Assembly (NCBI RefSeq): GCF_000717875.1 | Contig: NZ_JOCT01000008.1 | Location: forward strand, 62,001 to 126,000 | Direction: 5' to 3' | Length of the DNA: 64,000 nt | Source: Streptomyces sp. NRRL S-455 | GTDB taxonomy: Bacteria > Actinomycetota > Actinomycetes > Streptomycetales > Streptomycetaceae | Shown here: one piece after another, positions 40,710 to 51,166 of the stretch | Layout: each line of letters opens with the position of its first letter | How positions within the stretch are numbered: the first letter of the stretch is position 1 | Notes under the pieces: generated by a model | What the model saw: only the letters and a program-made list of their open reading frames with translations | Database searches by the model: none | What the model was told of the DNA's origin: nothing | Program-made: the position numbers and the translations under genes

Positions 40710-42041
40710 ATGTCGCAGATGCCCCAGTTGTCCGCCTGCCCGAGTTGCGAGGAACCCCTCGACTCGGGTGACCGTTTCTGCGGCGCGTGCGGATATGACC
40801 TGTCCGCCGTGCCGGCACGGCCTCAGGACAACCCGACCATCACCATGAACGGCTCGGTGCCCGCCCAGGGCGCTCCGGCCGGTGAGTATCCCGAGCCACC
40901 GTCGGCGCCGCCCGCCGGCACGGCCTGGCCGGCGCCCCCGCCACCGAGCGCCCCGCCGGCCACCGGCGTACGGTTCGACCGGCGGCCGGACGGGCAGCCC
41001 GCGCCACCCGGGAGCGACACCGCCCGGCCCGGGACCTACCCGGGACAGCAGCCCGACGAGTACCTCCTCCAGGCACCGGACCCACGGGTGTCCGCCGACC
41101 CGCCGGCGCAGGCCGCGGGCGCCGGCGGCAAGGTCTGCGTGGCCTGCCGGGCCGGCCGCGTGGACGACGACGGCTACTGCGAGAACTGCGGCCACGCCCA
41201 GCCGCGCGAACGGGACCACATGGAGCAGGAGTCCGGCCCGGTGGCCGCGGTCAGCGACCGCGGCCTGCGCCACCACCGCAACGAGGACGCGTTCGCCATC
41301 GGCACGACCGCGCTCCCCGACGGCTCGCCCGCCTCCGTGGCGATCGTCTGCGACGGCGTCTCGTCGGCGACCCGCCCCGACGCCGCCTCGATGGCGGCGT
41401 CGAAGGCGGCGAGCGAGACACTGCTGGCCGCCCTGCCGCGCGGCACGCACCCGCAGCAGGCGATGCACGAAGCGATCGTCGCCGCCTCACACGCCGTCAA
41501 CTCGCTCGCCGGGGAACCCGCCACGGCCCGTGAGCACGCCCCGCACCAGAACGCCCCGGCGTGCACCATCGTCGGCGCCGTGGTGACGTCGGGCCTGCTG
41601 ATCGTCGGCTGGGTCGGCGACAGCCGTGCCTACTGGGTCCCGGTCGACCGGAGCGCACCTCCCGCCCGGCTCACCGAGGACGACTCCTGGGCCGCGCAGA
41701 TGGTCGCCGCCGGCCTGATGAACGAGTCCGAGGCCTACGCCGACGAGCGCGCCCACGCGATCACAGGCTGGCTGGGCGCTGACGCCTACGAACTGGAACC
41801 GCACACCGCCGCGTTCAAGCCGGACCGGCCGGGCGTCGTCGTGGTCTGCACGGACGGTCTGTGGAACTACGCGGAGGCGGCCGAGGAGATGGCCCGGGTC
41901 GTCCCGCTCGACGCCGCCACCCATCCGCTGCACAGCGCCCGGGTGCTCGTCGGCCACGCCCTGGACGGCGGGGGCCACGACAACGTAACAGTGGCCCTCG
42001 TGCCGTTCCCGGCGGTCCTCCAGGGGGCAGGATCGGCCTGA
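40710..42041 (+). CDS. PP2C-type serine/threonine phosphatase with zinc ribbons
   Basis: A 443-residue protein. The N-terminus has a zinc ribbon (C10, C13, C24, C27: CPSCEEPL, FCGACGYD), then a Pro-rich disordered linker and a second ribbon (CVACRAG, YCENCG) near residues 140-160. The PP2C domain starts at about 175: VSDRGLRHHRNEDAFAI, VAIVCDGVSSATRPD, GWVGDSRAYWV, VCTDGLWNYAE and GGHDNVTVAL are the metal-binding motifs in order. It starts three bases after the kinase stop and is the natural opposing phosphatase for it. The shared double-ribbon architecture with the kinase and the FHA protein suggests these proteins dock to one another. Confidence 0.88.
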   Translation: MSQMPQLSACPSCEEPLDSGDRFCGACGYDLSAVPARPQDNPTITMNGSVPAQGAPAGEYPEPPSAPPAGTAWPAPPPPSAPPATGVRFDRRPDGQPAPPGSDTARPGTYPGQQPDEYLLQAPDPRVSADPPAQAAGAGGKVCVACRAGRVDDDGYCENCGHAQPRERDHMEQESGPVAAVSDRGLRHHRNEDAFAIGTTALPDGSPASVAIVCDGVSSATRPDAASMAASKAASETLLAALPRGTHPQQAMHEAIVAASHAVNSLAGEPATAREHAPHQNAPACTIVGAVVTSGLLIVGWVGDSRAYWVPVDRSAPPARLTEDDSWAAQMVAAGLMNESEAYADERAHAITGWLGADAYELEPHTAAFKPDRPGVVVVCTDGLWNYAEAAEEMARVVPLDAATHPLHSARVLVGHALDGGGHDNVTVALVPFPAVLQGAGSA

Positions 42042-42140
42042 GGCCGTGTACCGGACGCCTCGGCGGACCGGAGGGGACCGCTCCGCCTACCGTCATCACC
42101 CCGTCCTCGGCGGGGGCTTTGGAGGGGGATCGAAGCAGGC

Positions 42141-43487
42141 ATGGCCATTTTCTCGAAACCGAACGTGCCCCGGTTCTCGGTGGACGTGTACCAGAACGAG
42201 TACCTGCCTGAAGGCGCCGGCGAGGTCAACGCCATCGTCACGGTGACGGCGACCGGTGGCGGCACGGTCGGCAGCGCGGTCTCGGCGCCCCATCTCTACT
42301 CACCCGGGCAGGGCCCGTCCGCAGCCGTAGCGATCATGGTCGACTGCTCCGGGTCGATGGACTACCCGCCGACCAAGATGCGCAACGCCCGGGACGCGAC
42401 GGCCGCCGCCATCGACACCCTGCGCGACGGCGTGCACTTCGCGGTGATCGGCGGGACGCACGTGGCCAAGGAGGTCTACCCGGGCGGCGGGAACCTCGCG
42501 GTCGCCGACGCCACCACCCGCGCACAGGCCAAGCAGGCGCTGCGCTCGCTCAGCGCGGGCGGCGGCACGGCCATCGGCACCTGGCTGAAACTGGCCGACC
42601 GACTGCTGTCGTCCGCGGACGTCGCCATCCGGCACGGCATCCTCCTCACCGACGGCCGCAACGAGCACGAGTCGCCCCAGGACCTGAAGGCCGCGCTGGA
42701 CGCGTGCGCGGGGCGCTTCACCTGTGACGCGCGCGGCGTGGGCACGGACTGGGAAGTGAAAGAAGTCACAGGGATCGCTTCCGCCCTGCTCGGCACCGCC
42801 GACATCGTCGCCGACCCGGCCGGGCTGGCCGCCGACTTCACGCACATGATGGAAACGGCGATGGGCAAGGAGGTCGCGGACGTCTTCCTGCGGCTGTGGA
42901 CCCCGGTCGACACCACCGTGAAGTTCGTCAAGCGGGTCGCGCCGACGGTCGAGGACCTGACCGGCCGGCGCACCGAGGCGGGCCCCCGGGCGGGCGACTA
43001 CCCCCTTGGTTCCTGGGGAGACGAGTCCCGTGACTATCACCTCTGCGTGGAAGTCCCGGCCGCGAACATCGGCCAGGAGATGCTGGCGGCCCGCGTCTCG
43101 CTGGTCATTCCGCAGCCCGACGGCAGCGTTCAGAACCTCGGCGCGCAGGGCCTGGTGCGGGCCGTGTGGACGGACGACATGGTCGCCTCGACGTCGATCA
43201 ACCCCCAAGTCGCCCACTACACCGGGCAGGCCGAACTGGCACAAGCCATCCAACAAGGGCTGGACCTTCGCAAGTCGGGAGATATGGACGGAGCAACGGC
43301 CAAACTGGGCCGGGCCGTTCAGCTCGCGAGTGCCTCCGGGAACGCCGATACTGCGAAACTGCTTGCGAAGGTGGTGGACGTGGTCGATGCCGCGACCGGT
43401 ACTGTGCGACTGAAGGCGAAGGTCGAGGAGGCCGACGAGATGACGCTCGAGACCCGGTCCACCAAGACCGTCCGCGTGAAGAAGTGA
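42141..43487 (+). CDS. von Willebrand factor A (vWA) domain protein
   Basis: A 448-residue soluble protein. After about 55 residues of beta-rich sequence comes a vWA domain with a full MIDAS metal site: IMVDCSGSMDYPP near residue 64 (D-x-S-x-S), SAGGGTAIGTWL near 138 (Thr) and ILLTDGRNEHE near 170 (Asp). The C-terminal half is beta-rich, then a helical end (ELAQAIQQGLDLRKSGDM). vWA proteins bind ligands or assemble complexes through the metal site. ATG 42141 has GGAGGGGG about 12 bases upstream. It lies in the kinase operon between the phosphatase and FHA genes; vWA proteins next to PP2C, kinase and FHA genes are known from type VI-like and TerD-type signalling clusters, so an adaptor role is plausible. 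Confidence 0.85.
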   Translation: MAIFSKPNVPRFSVDVYQNEYLPEGAGEVNAIVTVTATGGGTVGSAVSAPHLYSPGQGPSAAVAIMVDCSGSMDYPPTKMRNARDATAAAIDTLRDGVHFAVIGGTHVAKEVYPGGGNLAVADATTRAQAKQALRSLSAGGGTAIGTWLKLADRLLSSADVAIRHGILLTDGRNEHESPQDLKAALDACAGRFTCDARGVGTDWEVKEVTGIASALLGTADIVADPAGLAADFTHMMETAMGKEVADVFLRLWTPVDTTVKFVKRVAPTVEDLTGRRTEAGPRAGDYPLGSWGDESRDYHLCVEVPAANIGQEMLAARVSLVIPQPDGSVQNLGAQGLVRAVWTDDMVASTSINPQVAHYTGQAELAQAIQQGLDLRKSGDMDGATAKLGRAVQLASASGNADTAKLLAKVVDVVDAATGTVRLKAKVEEADEMTLETRSTKTVRVKK

Positions 43488-43519
43488 CCTAGAAGAGATC
43501 GAAGGAGGGACGCGCCGAC

Positions 43520-45166
43520 ATGCCGACCTGCCCGAACGGACACCAGTCGGGTTCCGACGACTGGTGCGAGGTCTGCGGTCACCGCATGGCGGGTGCCGTG
43601 CCTCCGCCTCCACCGCCGCCCCCGCCCGGCGGCGGCTACGGCTTCCCGCCACCCGGCGGACCCGGTGGTCCCGGTGGCCCAGGCGGCCCTCCCGGCGGCC
43701 CTGGCGGCCCCGGTGGCCAGCCCGGTGGGCGCCCTCCGCACCTGTCCGCCGTGCCGAACGCCGAGCCGGAGCTCTGCCCGCAGTGCCGTACGCCGCGGGA
43801 GGGCGCCGCCCCGTTCTGCGAGGAGTGCCGGTGGAACTTCCTGACGAACACGGCGACCTCGTACACGCCCGCCGCTCCGCCTCCGACGTCGCCCGGCCCG
43901 GGCGGGCGCTTCCAGCCACCGGGCGGGCCCGGTCCTTCCGGCCCGTCGGGTCCCTCCTACGGCGGCGGTGACGCGTTCGAGTACCAGAGTTCCCGCCCGT
44001 CGCAGGTGAACCGCCCGGCCGAGCCGATCCCGCCGTTCGGCGACCCCTCCGGCCGGCCGGGCCCGGGCGGTCCCGGTGGGCACAGTGGTCCTCCCGGTCC
44101 TGGTGGCCCGGGCGGCCCCGGCGGTTTCGGTGGTCCTTCCGGGCCGGGTGGTCCTGGTGGTCCTTCCGGGCCCGGTGGTCCTGGTGGGCCCGGTGGCCCC
44201 GGCAGTTTCGGTGGTCCTTCCGGGCCGGGTGGTCCCGGGGGGCCTGGTGGTCCTTCCGCTCCGGGCGGTCCCGGTGGACACGGTGGTCCTCCCGGTCCCG
44301 GTGGCCCGGGCGGCCCCGGCGGTTTCGGTGGTCCTTCCGGGCCCGGTGGTCCGGGTGGTCCTTCCGGGCCAGGCGGTCCTGGTGGCCCCGGCGGCCCCGG
44401 CGGCCCGCCCGGATTCGGTGCCGCCCCCTCGCGGCAGGGCCCGCCGCCTGGACCCGGTGCGCCCGGCGCGCCCGGTGGCGCTCCGCAGGGCTACCAGCAG
44501 TCCGCCCCGTCGGCCCCGCCCGGATTCCCGCAGGAGACCCAGCGGCCGCCCCAGGGCGGTGCGCCCTTCGGCGGCGGCGGTGACGACGACTGGGTGATCT
44601 CCCCGCCCTCGTCCACCGGCCCCGGCGGCCCCGGCGGCCCCGGCGGCCCTGGTGGCCCCGGCGGTCAGGGTGGCGGCTACGGCTACCCCCAGCCCGGCGC
44701 GACCCAGGCGCCCCCCGGCCCCGGCGGCTTCCCGCAGCAGCCCCAGGCACCCCAGGGGCCGGCCACCTGGACGGCGACCATCGGCCCGGACCGCGACTAC
44801 TTCATGGCGATGATGCAGCGCTCCGGACCCGAGGCCGCGGGCCTGAACCTGCCCGCGTACTCGCCCGAGCAGCAGCGCACGCTCACCGGCAACCAGCTCA
44901 CCATCGGCCGCCGGCGGCACTCCACCGGCGACACCCCCGACATCGACCTGTCGGTGCCGCCGGAGGACCCGGGTGTCTCGCACCAGCACGCGGTGCTGGT
45001 CCAGCAGCCGGACGGCAGCTGGGCGGTGGTCGACCAGAACTCGACGAACGGCACGACGGTCAACGGCTCGGACGAGCCGATCCAGCCGTTCGTCCCCGTA
45101 CCGCTGCAGGACGGCGACCGGGTGCACGTGGGCGCCTGGACGACGATCACGATCCGCCGCGGCTGA
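43520..45166 (+). CDS. FHA-domain protein with zinc ribbons and collagen-like Gly-Pro repeat
   Basis: A 548-residue protein. It starts with a ribbon ([20 protein letters not shown]), a short Pro/Gly linker and a second ribbon ([20 protein letters not shown]). Residues about 175-305 are nearly pure Gly, Pro and Ser in G-P-G-G-P-type units with an internal duplication of about 200 bp. The C-terminal FHA domain (about 450-548) has the phosphothreonine-binding motifs: [16 protein letters not shown] and [11 protein letters not shown]. In mycobacteria the FHA protein GarA is the PknG target that switches glutamate metabolism; this one ends the pknG operon and may be the readout, although it lacks GarA's short ETT N-terminus. 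ATG 43520 has GAAGGAGG about ten bases upstream. Confidence 0.88.
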   Translation: MPTCPNGHQSGSDDWCEVCGHRMAGAVPPPPPPPPPGGGYGFPPPGGPGGPGGPGGPPGGPGGPGGQPGGRPPHLSAVPNAEPELCPQCRTPREGAAPFCEECRWNFLTNTATSYTPAAPPPTSPGPGGRFQPPGGPGPSGPSGPSYGGGDAFEYQSSRPSQVNRPAEPIPPFGDPSGRPGPGGPGGHSGPPGPGGPGGPGGFGGPSGPGGPGGPSGPGGPGGPGGPGSFGGPSGPGGPGGPGGPSAPGGPGGHGGPPGPGGPGGPGGFGGPSGPGGPGGPSGPGGPGGPGGPGGPPGFGAAPSRQGPPPGPGAPGAPGGAPQGYQQSAPSAPPGFPQETQRPPQGGAPFGGGGDDDWVISPPSSTGPGGPGGPGGPGGPGGQGGGYGYPQPGATQAPPGPGGFPQQPQAPQGPATWTATIGPDRDYFMAMMQRSGPEAAGLNLPAYSPEQQRTLTGNQLTIGRRRHSTGDTPDIDLSVPPEDPGVSHQHAVLVQQPDGSWAVVDQNSTNGTTVNGSDEPIQPFVPVPLQDGDRVHVGAWTTITIRRG

Positions 45167-45186
45167 GGGGTCCTTTCCAAGACCCC
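45167..45186. terminator. terminator between convergent genes
   Basis: GGGGTC (45167-45172) and GACCCC (45181-45186) form a 6-bp stem with an 8-nt loop right after the FHA stop and 15 bp before the stop of the facing methyltransferase gene. Confidence 0.6.
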
Positions 45187-45201
45187 TGAGCCCTTCCGGT
45201 G

Positions 45202-46185
45202 TCAGGACGGGAGGGGCCAGGCGTACGGCCCCTCCGGGTCGTCCAGCCAGGCCCACTCCCGATCGCCGCTGACCGTGATGCCGTAGCGCTCCCGCTGCGG
45301 CATGCGCTCCTGCTCCCACAGTGCGTGCGCCTCCTGCGGATCCAGGCTGCCGCGGGTCAGGGCCAGCAGGAAGCGGAACAGATCGTCCTCCCTGGCCCGG
45401 CGCGGCACTCCGCCCAGCTGGAGCGGCTCGCCCCCGGGCCTGCTCACACCGCGCAGCGGCACGAAGTAGGCGGGCGTGTGCAGGAAGCGCCCTTCGGCGT
45501 GCCCGGCGTCGCGCACCGTGAGCGCGACCAGGCCGGTGGCGAGCGGCATGAGGATCCGGCCGCCGGGACGGCACTGGGCGAGCCAGGCGCGCGGCACGGT
45601 GCTCAGCGCGCACGTGGCGATGATCCGGTCGAACGGCGCGCGCTCGGGCACGCCCCGGGCGCCGTCCCCCGTGACGACGACCGGGCGGTACCCGGCGGCG
45701 GCCAGGTGCCGGCGGGCCGACTCGGTGATCTCCGGATCGAGGTCGACGGTGGTGACCTTGTCGTCGCCCAGCCGGTGTGCCAGCAACGCGGCGTTGTAGC
45801 CCGTGCCGGCGCCGATCTCCAGGACCGTGTTCCCGTCCTCGACGCGCAGCGCGGCCAGCATGTCCGCCATCAGGGAGGGCTGGCTGCTGGACGACAGCAG
45901 CTCGCCGTCGCGCAGCCGGGTCGCCAACGGGGTGTCCTCGTATGCGCCCCGTATCCACCGCTCACGCGCCCGCGGGTCGGGGCTCTCGCCCCACCGGCGT
46001 TCGTAACCGCCCGCGACGCCGACGTAGTAGTACGGCACGAAGAGGTGGCGCGGTACCGCCGCGAACGCCTCCCGCCACACCGGGTCGGTGACCCAGGCCC
46101 CGCTCGCGTCGATCCGGCGCACCAGTCCCGCCCGCGCGGAGGCGGCGAGACCGTCCGATTCCCTGTCGGGAGCATGACCGCCCAT
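45202..46185 (-). CDS. protein-L-isoaspartate methyltransferase-like protein
   Basis: A 327-residue protein of the PCMT family. It has WREAFAAVPRHLFVP near residue 37 (typical N-terminus), LSSSSQPSLMADML near 97, the SAM-binding motif TVLEIGAGTGYNAALLAHRL near 120, TVDLDPEITESARR and a CRPGGRILMPL motif near 210. The first 220 residues match the enzyme that repairs isoaspartyl residues; the last 100 residues are an added domain seen in actinobacterial members, some of which act on peptides in biosynthesis rather than in repair. ATG 46185 is the only reasonable start, with weak upstream signal. It stands alone between the kinase operon and the haemoglobin gene. Confidence 0.85.
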   Translation of the reverse strand: MGGHAPDRESDGLAASARAGLVRRIDASGAWVTDPVWREAFAAVPRHLFVPYYYVGVAGGYERRWGESPDPRARERWIRGAYEDTPLATRLRDGELLSSSSQPSLMADMLAALRVEDGNTVLEIGAGTGYNAALLAHRLGDDKVTTVDLDPEITESARRHLAAAGYRPVVVTGDGARGVPERAPFDRIIATCALSTVPRAWLAQCRPGGRILMPLATGLVALTVRDAGHAEGRFLHTPAYFVPLRGVSRPGGEPLQLGGVPRRAREDDLFRFLLALTRGSLDPQEAHALWEQERMPQRERYGITVSGDREWAWLDDPEGPYAWPLPS

Positions 46186-46261
46186 ACCACCACAGTAAGG
46201 GCAACCGGTGCTGGTCCTAGGCCTTGAGTCCTATGTCCCCGCGTCTGAGAGCATGGAGGGC

Positions 46262-46666
46262 GTGAATGAGATCCGGCGTGGCACGCTTCAGGAGCAGACC
46301 TTCTACGAGCAGGTCGGCGGGGAGGAGACCTTCCGTCGGCTCGTCCACCGTTTCTACGAGGGAGTCGCCGAGGACCCGCTGCTGCGGCCGATGTACCCGG
46401 AGGAGGACCTGGGCCCGGCCGAGGAGCGCCTCACGCTGTTCCTCATCCAGTACTGGGGCGGGCCCACGACGTACAGCGACAACCGCGGCCACCCGCGCCT
46501 GCGGATGCGGCACGCGCCCTTCACGGTCGACCGGGCGGCGCACGACGCCTGGCTGAAGCACATGCGGGTCGCCGTCGAGGAGCTCGGGCTGTCCGAGGAG
46601 CACGAGCGCACCCTGTGGAACTACCTGACGTACGCGGCGGCCTCGATGGTGAACACCCCGGGCTGA
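46262..46666 (+). CDS. glbO: group II truncated haemoglobin
   Basis: A 134-residue haem protein of the truncated haemoglobin O group. FYEQVGGEETFRRLVHRFYE is the A/B helix region, GPAEERLTLFLIQYWGGPTT has the CD-E segment with the Tyr/Trp typical of group II, and RMRHAPFTVDRAAHDAWLKH carries the proximal His region followed by Trp. Such proteins bind oxygen or nitric oxide and are linked to redox protection. The start is GTG 46262; ATG 46253 would add three residues and may be the real one because the GGAGG next to GTG is too close to serve. It is monocistronic, transcribed away from the methyltransferase gene. Confidence 0.9.
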   Translation: MNEIRRGTLQEQTFYEQVGGEETFRRLVHRFYEGVAEDPLLRPMYPEEDLGPAEERLTLFLIQYWGGPTTYSDNRGHPRLRMRHAPFTVDRAAHDAWLKHMRVAVEELGLSEEHERTLWNYLTYAAASMVNTPG

Positions 46667-46687
46667 CGTCGTCCGACGGGGCGCCGG

Positions 46688-47356
46688 TCAGCGGACGCTG
46701 ACGTCCAGCGCCCCGAGCCCCGCCCGGCGTACGGCGACCGACCCGTACGGTGTGCGCAGCCTGAGCCACGCGCCCGAGGAGAACAGCGCCGGCGGCACCT
46801 CGGGCCGCAGGAAGCCCAGGGACTGCGCCGCGTGCACGGCGCGTACCGGGAGCGGGGTGTCGCCGACCGTGCGGGACCAGATGTCCCGGCCGATCCGGTC
46901 CAGCTCCGCCCTGGTACGCCGCTCGTCCGGCAAGTCCCGCGTACGGGAACGGAACTCGGCGACCGCGGCGGCCACGAGCGACCGGAGCGCGTCGGGCGCC
47001 GGCAGCCCCGGCTCGGGCCGCCAGCCACCGCGCGGCGGCAGCACACCCGCCCACGGCGGCCCGGTCACGGCCTGCGGAACGACGGCCGTGCCCGCCTTCT
47101 CGTCCACGGACTCCAGGAACTCACCGGCGGACACGGTCATGTCCAGTGTGACGTCAAGGCCCCTCTCGTACGGCTTCGCCAGCCGCACCGCGCGCACGGC
47201 CAGCACCTCGAAGGACGGCGGCCGCCCGAAGACGGCCAGTGCGGTGCCGGCGGCCTGGAGGCGCACCGCGGCCCCGCGGTCGTAGTGGAGCAGCCGGGAG
47301 AGGAAGGCCGCGAGATCCGCCGCCTCCCCCTCGTCGGCGAGGTGGAGCACCGTCAT
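46688..47356 (-). CDS. hypothetical protein, coupled to thioesterase gene
   Basis: A 222-residue soluble protein, LHLADEGEAADLAAFLSRLL at the start and RLRTPYGSVAVRRAGLGALD at the end, with no signal peptide, membrane helix or catalytic motif that I can name. It is conserved in this position in Streptomyces as far as I recall, but no function is known to me. Its ATG (47356) overlaps the thioesterase stop by one base pair pattern (ATGA), so it is translated with ettA and the thioesterase. The stop lies 21 bp from the convergent haemoglobin stop. Confidence 0.7.
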   Translation of the reverse strand: MTVLHLADEGEAADLAAFLSRLLHYDRGAAVRLQAAGTALAVFGRPPSFEVLAVRAVRLAKPYERGLDVTLDMTVSAGEFLESVDEKAGTAVVPQAVTGPPWAGVLPPRGGWRPEPGLPAPDALRSLVAAAVAEFRSRTRDLPDERRTRAELDRIGRDIWSRTVGDTPLPVRAVHAAQSLGFLRPEVPPALFSSGAWLRLRTPYGSVAVRRAGLGALDVSVR

Positions 47357-47766
47357 GCGGCGACGGCCTCCTCCTCGTCGTCGTCCGTGTACTCCTGGAG
47401 GAACTCCCGTTCCTCCGCGGTGATCCGGCGCGGGCGCTGTGCCTCGAAGTCGAACGGGACTATCACCGTCGAGGCCCGCACGTAGACCAGGTCGTCGTCC
47501 TTCACCTCGTACGTGAGGGTGAAGGACGCCGCCCTGATCTCGGTGACCCACAGCTCGATGTCCACCGGGGTGTGCCGGTGGACCAGCTGCCGCTTGTAGT
47601 CGATCTCATGGCGTGCCACCACGGACCCCTGCTGGAAGTCCTTCTCCGGGCGGAACAGGAAGTCGATACGGGCCTCCTCCAGATAGCGGAGGAACACCAC
47701 GTTGTTGACGTGGCCGTACGCGTCCATGTCCGCCCAGCGCAGCGGGCAGCGGTAGATGTGCCGCAA
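47353..47766 (-). CDS. acyl-CoA thioesterase, 4HBT/YbgC-FadM type
   Basis: A 137-residue hot-dog-fold thioesterase. The catalytic segment is RWADMDAYGHVNNVVFLRYL (Asp in D-x-x-G-H-V-N-N) near residue 10, followed by EARIDFLF. It should hydrolyse acyl-CoA thioesters in the cytoplasm. Start is TTG 47766, two bases after the ettA stop, giving the family's usual N-terminus (HIYRCPLRWADMDAYGH); no earlier start is compatible without running deep into ettA. The next gene overlaps its stop, so ettA, this gene and the hypothetical gene form one coupled operon. Confidence 0.88.
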   Translation of the reverse strand: MRHIYRCPLRWADMDAYGHVNNVVFLRYLEEARIDFLFRPEKDFQQGSVVARHEIDYKRQLVHRHTPVDIELWVTEIRAASFTLTYEVKDDDLVYVRASTVIVPFDFEAQRPRRITAEEREFLQEYTDDDEEEAVAA

Positions 47767-47768
47767 GA

Positions 47769-49433
<1,665 letters not shown>

Positions 49434-49805
49434 GAGAAACCGTCCGGCAGCTTGAATCTGGCAGTGGGCAGATACACCCCATCTTGCCGTACCGCCACCC
49501 CTGGGTGGAAACGCGTCTGGCCGGGTGCGGCTGACCTGGTCTTTCTCGGATGTGGACCGTCAGCCGTCGCCGGTGCGGCGACACCCACGCGTAGAAGAAC
49601 CCGGTGGCGACTGGCGATGAGCCCGATGACACGCAGGGCCGAGACGCGGTTCTCCCGCGGCCCGCTGCGCGCCCTCGCTCAGTGAGCGACGCACGAAGAG
49701 GGTGACGACGCCGAGCACCCGCCCACGGTGAACGGCACACGCCAACTCCGGCTCCCCGGCTCACCACCGGCCGCTCTGCCCGTGCCCGCACCGCCCATCG
49801 CGCGG
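49434..49805. other. divergent intergenic region without a gene
   Basis: 372 bases between ettA and the histidine kinase gene. No frame has family similarity. It holds the ettA promoter and the kinase promoter; no repeat or stable RNA was recognised. Confidence 0.5.
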
Positions 49806-49811
49806 TACCGT
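49806..49811 (+). promoter_or_regulatory. -10 element of a leaderless kinase transcript
   Basis: TACCGT followed by exactly six bases and ATG 49818, without a ribosome binding site. A transcript beginning at or next to the A of ATG would be leaderless. Confidence 0.5.
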
Positions 49812-49817
49812 CCAGAC

Positions 49818-51086
49818 ATGCCGTGGTATTCCGCCGTCGCGGCCGTACTGCTCCTGGTGGGAGCGCTGGTGCTCATCGTCGCTGCCACCATCCTGCTGCT
49901 GCGTTCGGCGCGCAAGCGGCAGTTCCTGGGAACCACGCAGGAGCGGGCGACGTACGAGACGCTGCACACGGCCTCGCTGGCCGCTCCGCCGCTGCGGGCC
50001 AGTCTGGACCCGGACGGGGCGCGGCGGGCCGGACGGCATCTGCGTGCGCTGCTCGGTGTTCCCGCGCTGATGCTGGCGGACACGTCCGGCACCGTGCTGG
50101 CCTGGGACGGCTTCGCGCCCGCGGCAGGACACGATCACGAAGAGGCGGTGTCCGGGCACGCCCGGAGCGCTTTGGCCAGCGGTCGTACGGAGGTCGTGGG
50201 ACCTGACGACATACCGTGTGACGACGTGGACTGTCTGCTGCGGCAGGGCGTGGTGGTGCCACTGGTCGTCGCGGGCCGCCCGGAGGGCGCCCTGGCGGTC
50301 TATGGAGCCTCCGCCACCACCGGTCTGGTCCGGGCCACGACCGAAGTCGCTCGCTGGGTGTCGACACAGCTGGAGCTGGCCGAGCTCGACCGCTCACGCA
50401 CGGCGGTGGCCGAGGCGGAGACCCGCGCGCTGCGCGCCCAGATCTCGCCTCACTTCATCTACAACTCGCTGTCGGTCATCGCCTCGTTCGTCCGCACCGA
50501 CCCGGAGCGGGCCAGGGAGCTGCTGCTGGAGTTCGCCGAGTTCACCCGCTACTCCTTCCGCCGGCACGGTGACTTCACGTCACTCGCCGAGGAGCTGCGC
50601 TGCGTCGACCGCTATCTGCTCCTGGAGCGCGCCCGCTTCGGCGGTCGTCTTCAGCTGTCCTTGCAAGTGGCGCCGGAGGTCCTCTCCGTGGTGGTCCCCT
50701 ACCTGTGTCTGCAGCCCCTGGTCGAGAACGCGGTGCGGCACGGCCTGGAGTGCCGCGCCGGTCCGGGGCATCTGAGGATCACGGCCCAGGACGTGGGCAA
50801 CGAGGCGCGCATCACCGTGGAGGACGACGGTGTGGGCATGGATCCCGAGCGGCTGGCGGACACACTCAGGGGCGAGACCAAGCCGTTCGCCGACGTGCCC
50901 TCGGGCTCCGACAGACGCCGCGAGCCGGGCATCGGACTGCGGAACGTCGATGTCCGGCTCCGGCATGTCTACGGCGACGCCTACGGGCTGGTGGTGGAGA
51001 CCGCACCGGGTGCCGGAACGAAGGTGCGGGTGCGGGTGCCGAAGTTCCATCCGCACGCCGTTCAGGAGGGGCCGGACGACAGCTGA
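49818..51086 (+). CDS. LytS-type sensor histidine kinase
   Basis: A 422-residue membrane kinase. One N-terminal membrane helix (VAAVLLLVGALVLIVAATIL, residues about 7-26), a GAF-like domain (about 55-190), then a LytS-type (His_kinase) phosphoacceptor region with ALRAQISPHFIYNSLSVIAS near 206, where the His is phosphorylated, and a GHKL ATPase (LQPLVENAVRHGLE near 300, VEDDGVGMDP, GIGLRNVDVRLRHVYG). It controls the LytTR response regulator encoded next. ATG 49818 is chosen over the upstream ATG 49728, because a -10 element lies just before it and the membrane helix begins there. Followed by regulator, DUF485 protein and symporter, so the ligand may be the carboxylate carried by the symporter. 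Confidence 0.88.
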   Translation: MPWYSAVAAVLLLVGALVLIVAATILLLRSARKRQFLGTTQERATYETLHTASLAAPPLRASLDPDGARRAGRHLRALLGVPALMLADTSGTVLAWDGFAPAAGHDHEEAVSGHARSALASGRTEVVGPDDIPCDDVDCLLRQGVVVPLVVAGRPEGALAVYGASATTGLVRATTEVARWVSTQLELAELDRSRTAVAEAETRALRAQISPHFIYNSLSVIASFVRTDPERARELLLEFAEFTRYSFRRHGDFTSLAEELRCVDRYLLLERARFGGRLQLSLQVAPEVLSVVVPYLCLQPLVENAVRHGLECRAGPGHLRITAQDVGNEARITVEDDGVGMDPERLADTLRGETKPFADVPSGSDRRREPGIGLRNVDVRLRHVYGDAYGLVVETAPGAGTKVRVRVPKFHPHAVQEGPDDS

Positions 51087-51154
51087 CCGCAATCATGCAC
51101 ATCCGGCGTGTATCGGGCATCCGATCAGGGTTCCGCTCTCCGCGCGGCGCTGGT

Positions 51155-51160
51155 TACGCT
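51155..51160 (+). promoter_or_regulatory. -10 element of a leaderless regulator transcript
   Basis: TACGCT followed by six bases and GTG 51167; no ribosome binding site. It may give the response regulator its own leaderless transcript inside the operon. Confidence 0.5.
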
Positions 51161-51166
51161 CACAGT

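Noticed and set aside
38658..41468. Very long minus-strand open frame opposite the kinase and phosphatase genes
   Set aside because: GC3-driven absence of stops opposite real genes; no motif in the translation, while the plus strand has complete kinase and phosphatase motifs.
43319..45958. Minus-strand open frame opposite the Gly-Pro repeat, rich in Thr, Gly, Ala and Arg
   Set aside because: It is the complement of the collagen-like repeat of the FHA protein; a repetitive protein is expected from any frame there.
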